A DNA stretch of 64,000 nt from Strix aluco. Its lineage: Eukaryota; Chordata; Aves; Strigiformes; Strigidae. A program made the translations under genes and the position numbers. Below, in pieces: positions 24,001-34,353 of this stretch (its first letter is position 1; every line of letters starts with the position of its first letter). A model generated the notes under the pieces. That model made no database searches and was not told the origin of the DNA. It saw only the letters and a list, made by a program, of their open reading frames with translations. The DNA is taken from the NCBI RefSeq assembly GCF_031877795.1, contig NC_133937.1, forward strand, positions 17,697,501-17,761,500, read 5' to 3'.

Positions 24001-27000
24001 CTCCTGCTAACTTGAGCCTTGTATTTTGTGTGCAAAATAGTCTGAAAACCGTAAGTCTGAACACATACTTAAAGTGCATTCACATTACCGAATGAATGAA
24101 ATTTTTGCGGTCCAGGTTCTAGTTTGCAGTTATTGGGGGCAAATCTTGATTTGTTTCTTAATTTTAGCAGTTGAAACATTCCTCTTGTGATTAATTACTG
24201 ATTTTGACTTCCTTTTCATTTTTAAGGCAGTAGTAATGTGGGTGACACACTTCCCACCGGACAGTTGTCTAACATTCCTTGGCGCAGAGCAGGGGTAAAA
24301 TACACAAACAATGAAGCCTATTTTGATGTTGTTGAAGAAATTGATGCAATTATAGACAAATCAGGTAAGATGCCTTGTAAACTCATTCTTGTTTGTTGCA
24401 TGTTTACATTTAGCTGCTGATGTTTAGAGAGAATACAGTCCAACCACCTTTTTGTGTGTGTTTTATGTACATGAATCTATATCTTTAAATAAAAATATAC
24501 CATTTAAAATGATGTCCCCAAATGTATTTCTTCAGTTCATCTTAAAATAGCAACATGCTCTAGGCTACTTCCAAGAACATCCACAAGAAATATATACTTT
24601 GATATTTTCTGTTTGTATATTGATTGTCTCTTAAGAGATATAAATGGAAAAAAATAGTTGAAGTCTTAGATGTGATGAGAAAATTATCTTCCATTTTTCC
24701 TGCCAACAATTTACTGTAGTCCTCGTAGGCCCTCAAATGAGCAAGACAAAAGCTTTCATTAGCTTTCTTCCGATAGCAAGACAAAACTTGGTGCAAAATA
24801 GCTGGACAGTATTGTTTTCCTTATATATAAACTGGAGCCAGGTACTATGAAGCGTAATAATACTGATTTCTTTTCTGTAAATGAAACATGATATCTTCAA
24901 ATACAAACATCTTTAATCTGAGATTTAACTTTGAGGAGGAATCTGATAACTTCTGTGTAAATGTTACCAGTGCCAAGAAGTAGAAGAAAGTGATCCATAA
25001 AGAAAACTGCTAAACTGTGGACAGGAGCCTGCTGGTTTGTTCATCATTGGGGCCATCAGTTCCTAAAGTTTAAGGCTGCAAGACACCATTTTTTGGTGGT
25101 ATGGAGTAGGGAGCAATCTCTGATTTCTTCATTCAGTGCTGCTGTTGTAGCAGTAGTCAATGTTGTTTTGGTTCTGTACACCAACTCGACAAACGCTTTA
25201 GCCACAGTTGTCACTGGATAGTCATAAATAGCTATTGTGCAGCTCTTACTCTCACTGACTTGAAATTAAAAGAAGGTGGCAATCACAGTCAGAACACGCT
25301 GACAGCTGTGTTCAGGCTCCTAGCTCAGTAGGATTCCCCAGAGTAGTACAAGTGCTTAGTCTGAGGAGTTTTAATCCAAGACCATGTTTGTATTTCTGTA
25401 TGTATTTCAAGCCCAATCAGTGTCCACTGAGTGTTTAAATTTTCTACTGAGGATCCACAGCAGTAGTCATGGATACTCTTTTCTGCCCTGATCACCTGGG
25501 GACTAGCAATGCAAGAATCTTTCTTCCTAACCTTCACTAGGACTAAGAAGTAGATAAGGTTGCTCCCCTACAATAGGGATGTTATCTTGTTTCATAGGGA
25601 TATGGTTAACTGCTTTCATCTGAAACAAGATCTCTTCTTTTCAGAAAAAGTATTAGCCCACAGTTTCTCCTTCCCCTTGACTAGATCAGCAACAGTTTCT
25701 ACATATCTTCTAAAATAACCTTTGCTTGTAGGGCTAATTAGTCCAGACTCCTGCTCATGCCTTTCCGTCTTTATAGGGCATTTAAGGAAATGAACCTTTC
25801 CTGGGTAAGATGCTTCGTATTCTTGGTTTGGGGTTTTTTTGCTATAGGTTTATTTAACATCCAGATGAATATGTAATCCCACTGTTAAACAAGCCATGCT
25901 TGTGAAAGCCAAGGTTATCTGGAGCTTTCTAGCACAAACTTACTGTGTTTTGATGTTGACTGTTTTGATGTGCTTCAACTTCCCTGCACCACTACACAAC
26001 TTGCTAGTTTTCTGGAGACAGGGGACAGGGATGAAAGGAAGGAAGATTCAGAGCTTGCATATTCTGAAATTTTTATTTGCTTATTGCTGGCAACCAGTTC
26101 AAGCACACCCAGTAAAAGTCCTGTGTAACAGCTGGCACAAGTATAATTAGCTGATTTGGGACAAGCTGTTTGCTCTGGCTCATGTATTTCAGCAAGCTGC
26201 CCAGGCCTCAGGTAACTGGAATGACCTTTCCTATCTGTGCTTGGCATGTTCTTGAGTGTTGTGCAAATGTCATCTGTGCCCTCTAGCTGTACTTCACATT
26301 TGTTAGGCCCTTAATAATAATGTTAAGATAAATGTCTTTTTTTTCCCCACAGGTTCCACAGTCTTTGCAGAAATCCAAGGTGTTATTGATTCATGTATTA
26401 AGCTCTCAGGAATGCCAGATCTTTCTCTTTCATTCATGGTAAATTTAGTATATAATTGGGAATTTTAACTGCTCAGGATTTATTTTTCTTAATGATGAGA
26501 GTTAAATAATTTTAAGAGTGCAATCACTACTTCATGTGTTACACATACAAAAAATAACAAGTTTTGCATTGTATTGTAGAAGCTGCTGCATTGCTCAGTG
26601 GTTGGAATGGCTTTTGTCTGTACATAAAAATACACTCACAGGAACTGCTATGCCAGATCAGATCAGAAATCCATTTAGCTCAGTAATGTGTCTCAGATAA
26701 TGGCTAGGAATGATACTTAAGACTCTAAGAATTGGGAATTATGTAAAGTTCAGTAGCTCATTCAAACTGCTGATACTTGTTGAGGTTTTACTTACCACTT
26801 TGCCACTATTACAGAACCCACGGCTGCTGGATGATGTCAGCTTCCATCCATGTATTCGGTTCAAACGCTGGGAGTCTGAGAGAGTCCTTTCGTTTATTCC
26901 TCCCGATGGGAATTTCAGATTGATCTCCTACCGTGTCAGTTCACAGAAGTATGTTTCCATTTAGACAGGCTGGTTCTTCAGATACACCATCTACTGCTTT

Positions 27001-30000
27001 CCAACTGAGTAACTGCAGATTTCTCCTTGCTGGGGTGGGGAAGCGGCATTGTTGCTAAAATGCATGTTCGCAGGTTTGTCTCATCTGTTGCTCTGTCCCC
27101 ACTAAGACAAGAAAACAGTTTTTCAGTGAGCTGCTGGTACTCAGCAATCACTTTTTCAGTGGGATAAACCACACATGATGCAGGGCTGTTCATTCCAGTA
27201 ATCCCTGCCGCTAGATGCTTTGTGGCTAAGTCTCTGTACACATAGAGGACTCTGATCTTCATAAAAAGAATAAAGAGAAAATGTCTCAACTGCAGATACT
27301 TGCAAACTAAGTCTGATTTGACAGGTGGCTGTTCTGAGAATTGGCTCAGTGAGATAACTTTTAAAAAAATAAACAGATAGAGGGAAAGAGATTAGGACAA
27401 GTGATTTGAAAAAAAATCTTTTTTTCCTGTGATTCTCTGCTAATAAAATCACTTCAGCAATGATATTGAAGAGCTGAGTGTCACATTTCACTTTTGAAAC
27501 AAACTGGTTCTAACTTGAATACCTGCCAGAAATATAAGGACTATTTATGAGAAAGAGCACAGAAGTAGCCAGGCTGCATTCAGCTACTGTCTTCTCTTTT
27601 CAGCTTGGTGGCAATTCCTGTATATGTGAAACACATGATCAGTTTTAAGGAAAATAGTTCTTCAGGAAGATTTGATGTTACCATTGGACCAAAACAGAAT
27701 ATGGGGAAAACAGTAGAAGGAGTTGTCATGACAGTTCACATGCCAAAGGCCGTACTTAACATGAACCTCACTGCTACACAAGGCAGCTATACGTTTGACC
27801 CAGTTACTAAAGTAAGTCTTAAATTTTTATTTATTTAAATATCTAAGATGACATTAGAACAAGTCACACATATTGCAGAGCACTGCAGTAGTGTTCCACA
27901 CTTAGTAGAAAACTTTCCCTTCAGCATACATTTATGAATTAAAATCTCTCTTTAAAATTTACTTTTTCAAACTTAGATACACACCAGTTGTGATTTCTGA
28001 TTTTACCAGTCTCCCTTCCCTTCCCTTTCCCACTCCCTTTCCTTCCTCTCTTTTCCCCTGCTCCTTCACCCACCTAGTATTTTTCTTTAGTGGATGCTGC
28101 AGTATTTTGCTGGTGGTTTCAGCTATGGTATATTTTGCAGTCTATGTTCCTTAAAGCATACTTATCTGGAGAAAAGGCAGTAGACTTGAAAAGAGGTAGC
28201 CAGAAAGATGGGGAGCAGAAGATGAGAAAAAAAACCTCTTCCAAAAGATCTGCCTGAAGACACACAGGAAGGAAAACAAAGGGTCTGAAAAACTGTATCT
28301 TGGGAGTCCTGCTTTCTTGCCTTTGAGCTGGGGTTTAAGACCTAAATTTCGTAAAGCTCCTGAAGCTTCTTAGTACCCAGGAACCATTTCACTGAAATGC
28401 AGTCTGAGCCAGACCTTTCTGCTGGCTCCAACACCCTGCTCTGAGCTTTCCACTGCCCTTGGAATATCTCAGTCAGCAATTGATTTGAATTGTAAGTGAA
28501 AGCTCTCCAAGTAACATTTTGTTTCAAAAAGAACAGACCTTGATCTTTTAAAAACTCTTCAAGTCTCCTTTCCTCTCTGCAGAAATAAATTATACTGTGT
28601 TTTTATCAAGAGCTGGGATAACTAGGTGGATTGTAACTGCAGAAGTTTGTAGAAGTAGCGAGAACTGAGGTTTTTCTGCATTTATCAACAATTCTCAGTT
28701 TATGATAAGAACAAAAAAGCCCCTCTTTTGGGTTAGTAAAGGGTCAACTTGATTCTGTGTGTCTTTTCTAAAGTGTAAGAATCAATGGGAAACAAGTGAC
28801 CCTTAGAAAAGTTACTGTAGTTTAAACATCTTCTGCCAAGTGCCTTGCTCCTGTCCTCCTCATTCTCGTGTTTAAATTCCTGTGACCTTTGTGCTGGTTA
28901 CTCTCCTTGCTTCATGGATCTAGCCAACGCAGTCTAACAGGAACCATTACTAAGCGAACAAGATGAATTAAGTGCACAGACCAACTAAGGAATGCTGACA
29001 GGGCAAAAGAAATGCTGGGAAAGAAAAGACATCGTACCTGCAGGAGCCCTAACCATGCCATCTCCCAGTCAGTGGGATAATTCTCAGGGCTACCAGGCTA
29101 CTTTCTGTACCCAGCCTGCAAACTAAAAGCTTGACATGAACTTGACCTCATAGGTTGTTTCCTAGAAAGCTACTGCTACTATTTATTCTCTCTTTCCTAA
29201 CAAGGTGTTAACATGGGATGTCGGCAAAATTACTCCTCAAAAGCTACCAAACCTGAAGGGCATAGTGAACCTGCAGTCCGGAGCCCCCAAGCCAGAGGAG
29301 AATCCAAGTTTAAATATCCAGTTTAAGATACAGCAGCTTGCAATTTCAGGTGAGTGGGTGGGCGTTATGTGGAATTGGTACTGATGGGATGAGTAGCAGT
29401 AGGAAATGAAGTGGGAAACTTAATCTTATGATTAATTAGAGATGCTGATCTGAAATCAGCTTGGTCCAAAACAGTAAAGTCTGGTTTACCCAAACCTGAC
29501 AGTTACCCTTGCTGGAAGACTCCCTTGCTGGGAATTGTGAATTCCCGATTGTTTTGCTTAAGAAAGACTGTGAGAAGTGTACAGAAGAATAGATTTTTCT
29601 TTGTTGACTTGTGCATTAAACATGCAAATTTATCTTTTCAGTGAAGAATGATGGATGATGATTTAGCATGCTGCTCTTGACTTGCTTTAGCCTTGTACCA
29701 CTAAAGCCCTTTCTAGTGGTCAAAAAACTCCATTAATTTTAAAGAATGCCCTTCTTATTCTTTCCTTCTGGAGCTGGTTAGATTTTCATCTTCAAAACAA
29801 TCTGCAAGTAAAATCAGAATGAAGTCTATAGGGTAAGTGCAAAAGTAAACTTAAAGCAAACAAGGCCTCAGTCTGCAAACACTTAAATCGTGCAAGTTGT
29901 CCATGTGTACAATCCTTCTGCAAGCAACCTTTGCAGGATTAAGGCCCTAACAGAGCAAAGGCTCAAATTTGGAAAGGAGGATAACTGAAGGCAGTAGATG

Positions 30001-30764
30001 AGAACTGGTGGTAGTACGTGTAGTACATTTCTAGGTAGGTGCAAGGCTATGGTCCTTTTGCTTCCTAGGCTACTTCGCTGAGGAAGTAATGGTTAGTTGT
30101 TGCATAAGAACAGAATCCTGCAGTTTCCTGTTAAACTTGCAACCCACTAGTTTAAATCTAGCAAAACATAGTGAATCCAGTGGCTGGATGCCAGAGGTAA
30201 TGGACCTGTGAGAAAGCAGGGAGGGGACAACCTGAAACTTTTAGGTAATTAATAGCTACTGGCAAGCCTCAGTTAACAGTGAAAGGATTGCTGGTCCTTG
30301 CAATTATGATTTAGAGTGAAAAGAATTCTAAAGCTTGTCCTTTGCTTCATCTGCATTATCAGAAGCAAGTGTAGTGTACAGAAGCTGTGAAAGATACTCA
30401 TTTGTTCAGTAGTTCATCCCTTGGAAGGAGGATGTTGGCTCACTGAGTAGAACAGAAAAAAGTTGTTGCCCTGCCAGGGCAGCTACAATTAGATGACAAG
30501 AATGGTCTCTTATGCTGTTTCAAACCAGATGAACTTGTGAAAGTAAGGAAAATTAGCTTCCTAACCGATCTTAACATGCTTCAAGAATGCAGGACTTTTA
30601 AACAGACTGACATGATTTCTAGCATTCTGCTCTTAACTTTCTACTTCTTTTTGTCTTTTTCAGGGCTGAAAGTGAATCGCCTGGACATGTATGGAGAAAA
30701 ATACAAGCCTTTCAAAGGTGTCAAATATATTACAAAAGCAGGAAAATTCCAAGTCAGGACATGA
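20734..30764 (+). CDS. AP3M1: AP-3 complex subunit mu-1 (mu3A), complete, 8 coding exons
   Basis: Joined exons 20734-21006, 21722-21893, 24227-24364, 26353-26438, 26815-26948, 27604-27811, 29205-29349 and 30664-30764 give 1257 bases, 418 codons plus TGA. This is the family's usual length, starting MIHSLFLINCSG and ending GKFQVRT. Mu3A is the medium subunit of the ubiquitous AP-3 adaptor, which sorts cargo from endosomes to lysosomes and related organelles. Residues 1 to about 140 form the longin-like half that packs into the adaptor core. About 166-418 is the mu homology domain that binds YxxPhi tyrosine sorting signals; Asp182, remembered as key for that binding in mu3A, is present in NEAYFD. 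All introns are GT-AG and all phases close. The start has A at -3 and lies three bases inside exon 2; an upstream in-frame ATG at 20716 is intronic. Confidence 0.97.
21722..21893 (+). CDS. AP3M1: AP3M1 exon 3 (residues 92-148 and part of 149)
   Basis: It follows TTGTTTAG and begins DYFGECSE. It covers the rest of the N-terminal domain, including the ELLEEMLDNGFPLATE helix typical of mu subunits, and ends one base into Gly149 before GTATGA. Confidence 0.97.
21894..24226 (+). other. AP3M1: AP3M1 intron 3
   Basis: This 2.3 kb intron has a more GC-rich middle (about 22.06-23.9 kb) than its AT-rich neighbours, with a 10-base T run near 22690. Some parts look like an old repeat insertion, but I cannot name the family. 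No exon was found. Confidence 0.5.
24227..24364 (+). CDS. AP3M1: AP3M1 exon 4 (residues 149-195)
   Basis: It starts after TTTTTAAG with GC, completing Gly149. It holds the linker and the start of the mu homology domain, NIPWRRAGVKYTNNEAYFDV, including Asp182 of the tyrosine-signal pocket. It ends one base into Gly195 before GTAAGA. Confidence 0.97.
24365..26352 (+). other. AP3M1: AP3M1 intron 4
   Basis: This is about 2 kb with GTAAGA donor and CCCCACAG acceptor. I see no exon, RNA gene or recognisable transposon in it. Confidence 0.5.
26353..26438 (+). CDS. AP3M1: AP3M1 exon 5 (residues 195-223)
   Basis: This 86-base exon follows CCCCACAG. It encodes STVFAEIQGV to SLSFM of the mu homology domain and ends in phase 0 before GTAAAT. 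Confidence 0.96.
26646..26706 (+). repeat. Possible ancient interspersed repeat fragment
   Basis: The stretch with TGCCAGATCAGATCAG followed by TCCATTTAGCTCAGTA resembles a phrase seen in old dispersed repeats of birds, reptiles and mammals (GATCAGACC then CCATCTAGYCCAGTA). It lies in AP3M1 intron 5. I am not sure of the family. Confidence 0.35.
26815..26948 (+). CDS. AP3M1: AP3M1 exon 6 (residues 224-267 and part of 268)
   Basis: It follows TATTACAG and encodes NPRLLDDVSFHPCIRFKRWE and FIPPDGNFRLISYR, conserved strands of the mu homology domain. It ends two bases into Asn268 (AA) before GTATGT. Confidence 0.97.
27604..27811 (+). CDS. AP3M1: AP3M1 exon 7 (residues 268-337)
   Basis: It follows CTTTTCAG; its first C completes Asn268. 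It encodes LVAIPVYVKH to SYTFDPVTK in the mu homology domain. Compared with the human protein as I remember it, substitutions are few and conservative. It ends in phase 0 before GTAAGT. Confidence 0.97.
27812..29204 (+). other. AP3M1: AP3M1 intron 7
   Basis: This 1.4 kb intron holds the polypyrimidine tract and otherwise nothing I recognise. Confidence 0.5.
28011..28059 (+). repeat. Polypyrimidine tract in AP3M1 intron 7
   Basis: Forty-eight of 49 bases are C or T, built from CCCTT and TTCC blocks, with one A at 28032. Mirror-like pyrimidine tracts can form triplex DNA. It is more than 1 kb from the next acceptor, so it is not the ordinary acceptor tract. Confidence 0.6.
29205..29349 (+). 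CDS. AP3M1: AP3M1 exon 8 (residues 338-385 and part of 386)
   Basis: It follows CCTAACAAG and encodes VLTWDVGKITPQKLPNLKG to KIQQLAIS, then one base of Gly386 before GTGAGT. VLTWDVGKI is a diagnostic mu3 stretch. Confidence 0.97.
29350..30663 (+). other. AP3M1: AP3M1 intron 8
   Basis: This 1.3 kb intron has a GTGAGT donor and a CTTTTTCAG acceptor. I see no other feature. Confidence 0.5.
30664..30764 (+). CDS. AP3M1: AP3M1 exon 9, end of coding (residues 386-418)
   Basis: It follows CTTTTTCAG and encodes the last strands of the mu homology domain, LKVNRLDMYGEKYKPFKG to GKFQVRT, then TGA at 30762-30764. The C-terminus matches mu3A exactly in length. Confidence 0.97.
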
Positions 30765-31715
30765 GAAGATGCTCTACTTCCAAGAAGAAATTCCCCTTAA
30801 AAAAACTTGACTGCTTAGTGACTTATGTTGCTATTAATTAGGTGCCAATTAATTAATAGACACTGATTAGTTTGGGATCAAAGTATTTGTGCACAGCAGC
30901 TCTTAAAATTAAAGCATAGCTTAGTTTTTTCTTAATATGGCTTTAAAATAAGGTACTTCTTTTCTAATACACCTTCACTCTTTTTTTTACTGAATTGTTG
31001 TGCTGGTGAATAGTTTGATATAGGTGACCCACAAAATGTTGCAAACACTACACTGCCAGTCAGATACCAAAGCCCAGAGGCCAAGCACATTATGAAGGCC
31101 AGACAGGCCACTGGAAAATTCTTGTGGCGGCACATTTTGCTGCTGCAGCCGCCTGCAAAGAAAGCTCAGCTATTCTCACAGCCAGCTGCAAGCTGGCATT
31201 CCACGAAGCATCTTGTAATCCCTTCAGAAACAGAGAGTAGCAGTGAGAGGGGCAGGGGTCCCACAGGGGCCTGGGACATAGCAAGTGTCACTCCTGAGAA
31301 AGAGCTTCTGATGAAGAAAAAAATAATTTCCTTGTTGTTTACAAGAAATCGCCTTTCTTAAGAAGCATTTGCCTTAATCAGCTTTCATTTGTGCCATCTG
31401 CAGATGAGCTGATAAAAATAACATTCTGCATTAAATCTGGGAGGTGATTGTTGCTTCAGTAATCCACTTTCTTTCCATTATATCTCATCATCGCCATCAT
31501 TTTTTTTAAGAATACAGTTGCAGAGAGTAAGATCTATTTTTTATGTGAAGCCTTTGCTTTGATTTAGATGTTCCACTTGTTCGAAGTGGATGCCACCAGA
31601 TTTGTGCCGTGTGTACGTTGGAGCGTAGCTTTTTAGATAGCACAATAGAAGTGTCAAGTGTATTTAATGGTTGTGTGCTTTAACGTTATGAAATAAAGGG
31701 AACTCTACTGCAAAT
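30765..31715 (+). other. AP3M1: AP3M1 3' UTR with poly(A) signal
   Basis: About 950 bases follow the stop. A canonical AATAAA lies at 31692-31697, with cleavage expected 15-25 bases later. Further AATAAA sites at 33094-33103 (two overlapping) and 33367-33372 could give a longer UTR. Which one is used cannot be told from sequence. Confidence 0.55.
31692..31697 (+). terminator. AP3M1 poly(A) signal AATAAA
   Basis: This is the first canonical AATAAA downstream of the AP3M1 stop, at 928 bases. It is a good candidate for the main 3' end. Confidence 0.55.
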
Positions 31716-33889
31716 ACATCTTCTCTTGTGAAATGTTCGCGCTATTGTAAACTGTTCATGATGCTCTTAAGCAGGAGACATCTGATATACAATTAAATGC
31801 TGACTATTTGTTACATCTTTACTGAACTTAATATAGCTGCACAGGGATAAAGTTTAGAAAGGGCATTTAGGAGCATGGCAGGTAAACTCCCTTTCATATT
31901 TTTTAGTTTTAAATGGAGGACAATTAATGTTTAGATTATGACATTGCAAAGACACAACAGTGATTATGCAGAGCTGACTAAACTTTTCCTTATACACCAG
32001 CGTAAGCTTGTTATCTCTGTAAACCACTGTGTGCTCCACAGTACCTGTCAGGTTTCAAACCGTACACTTGGTCTGTACATAGCAGGCTGAGAAACACAGG
32101 TTCAGAATTAAGGGTGGGATACTGGAGAATCTTTATTTCCTTAACCTGTTTGGCTTACAAATTGATGACTAGGTGCTAACTTGGCTTCAGACAAAGAATA
32201 GGAACTGAAGTCAATCAGTAGGCAAAATTTCAAGTACTGGGACAAAAAATGATCTGGTCTGAAAAAAGGAGGGGGAACCCATCTGAACACTGGCAGTAAG
32301 CCACTTAGGAAATGAGCATATATTCTCTGTTGGTAACTTTAGTAGTATCACTAGGGTAAACTTGGCCACAGACAACCATTGTGTATTTCTGAAATTACTG
32401 CAGATTAGCGTAAATAAAACAACACTTTTAAAAACCAGCACCTGTAAGAAAGCCTTGCATTTGCATAGACACAACACTGGGTATTAAAAGCTACCAACCT
32501 CCTAGTCTACCTTTTTCAACCAGAGAAACATCCGTCAATTCATTACTCATCTTACAGTTCCGCTCCGCATTTCACAGCAGATGGTATCCTTCAGTTATTT
32601 TACTAGAAGTCTTGTCTTCAGATGTAACTGATAACATCCCAAGCTTCAGTCTGAGTAGCCGGAGCTGCTCTCTGCATTAGCAGCCTGGAAATGCTGCACG
32701 ATCTCCTTTCAGAACTGACACTATTACTGATTCCAAACATAATGTAATACCAAAACCGGCTAGCCTTAATGCCAACACTGCCCTTCAGCACGTTACAGAG
32801 CAAACCTTGCCAACCTTCTGTACCTCAGGCACCCGGGAAGCACGCACAAATCTGCTGTCTCTGGAAGAGATTTGATCCATACTTCACGCCAGCAGAAGTC
32901 ACTGTCAACAAGAATTGCGCTCACTTGGTAGGAAACCACCCTGAGCATGGAGATGGTTTTCATCAGGAACAGTGTTTGTTGTGTGAAGCTTATACCTTTT
33001 GCTGTAGGTGTGCTGGCTCCCGCCATTTCTCCAAACACAGGAAACTTGACTGCAGAATCTGCAGAATCGGAACTGTGTTCATATTCTCCCTGTAATAAAT
33101 AAATTGCACCAGCACCTGTATGAATAGTACAGCTTAAGAAACTGGAGGATGTCATTCTTGAGGAATTAGTACTCCCACTTTTGATCTCCCCCTCTCTAGG
33201 TGTCCAGTTCTGGGAGTGCTGACACAGGTGATTGTTTCTGAGGTTCTCATCCTCTCTCAGGTATGGGAAGAACTATGTGAGCAGTATGAAATCTGAATTT
33301 TACCAATTATTAATAAATTCCAGATGCCTTCTGGCACTGTGGGACCATGTTTGGTCCTACAGCACCAATAAATGTTGGTTCCACAAAGTCAGAACATTAC
33401 GTGTGCTGGTAGAAATTTTTAGTGAGAAGAAGTGTTTATAGGAGGTTCTTACTATGAGGGAGTGAAGGAAACAGGATGGTGATTCCATGCTGATTGCCCT
33501 TGCATTCCATTTGTGAAGTAAAATTCAGATTAATGAGGTGCTGGCCAGAGTAGCAGTTCTCTTATTGACAAGATCAGGCAAATGCCATTTCACATTTTCA
33601 GAACCTTGTTCAGTGCTACTAGAACAGATGACCATCAGGCCTCTGGAAAAACTCCCGTTTTCTCCCACTGGACCACAGCTTCCAGTACTTTAATTACTAG
33701 TTTTACCAGCATGAAAAAAAGAAACAACTTCTTTTAATCTTCTGTTTGAGAAACTTGCACTTTTTTCTGTTCAGAATATGTAGAAGCAACTGTTGCTTTA
33801 GTATTTCTGCTGCTTTAGCTTTTCGCTTTTCTTCTTGTTACGGTGTTATCTACTGCTCCATTATCATTAATACTCACAAGCTGACATTT
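31716..33889. other. Intergenic gap between AP3M1 and VCL 3' ends
   Basis: About 2.2 kb separates the likely poly(A) sites of two convergent genes. It carries plus-strand AATAAA motifs at 33094-33103 and 33367-33372, which may be distal AP3M1 signals. No coding sequence is recognised; short open frames near 32.8-33.1 kb on both strands show no family motif. Confidence 0.5.
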
Positions 33890-33902
33890 GTACAAATGCA
33901 TT

Positions 33903-33908
33903 TTTATT
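33903..33908 (-). terminator. VCL distal poly(A) signal AATAAA
   Basis: TTTATT on the plus strand reads AATAAA for VCL, 2.4 kb after the stop. It is the most distal canonical signal before the intergenic gap. Confidence 0.5.
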
Positions 33909-34316
33909 GTTTTAACAGAACCAAAGAAAGGTTGAAAACATTAGACTATACAATACATTTTGTTTTATAAACAAAGTTTTATAGTGGTAAAACATTTCTA
34001 AGTGACATTCATGGTCTTTTTCAAATTTTTGCTGCATTTCAGGTCTAAAGACCGATAGAGTTCAAAAAAAGCAGTAATTGCATAAGGTGGACAAATATCT
34101 TAGCTTCTACAAAACAGTTCAAGAACTTAGAGCAAACATTCTGGAAGAGTATCAAAGGCAACCATGATTCATAACTTTCCTGCAAACACTCCTCAATAAA
34201 CAAAAAGTGATCTTTGGCATAAACAATTATGTGTTAAAGGCATTAGTAATATTGCATTAGTATCAGTCAAGCAACTAAACAGTGATGCTAAAAAAAAAAA
34301 ATCTCACGGAGAAGCC

Positions 34317-34353
34317 GGGGCTGGGGCGGGGGGTGGGGGGGGGGGGCGGCGGG
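34317..34353 (+). repeat. G-rich block in VCL 3' UTR
   Basis: The plus strand has G runs of 4, 4, 6, 12, 2 and 3 with loops of one or two bases, just after a 12-base A run (34290-34301). It can form a quadruplex on the template side and gives a C-rich stretch in VCL mRNA. Such tracts are prone to length error in assemblies. Confidence 0.65.
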
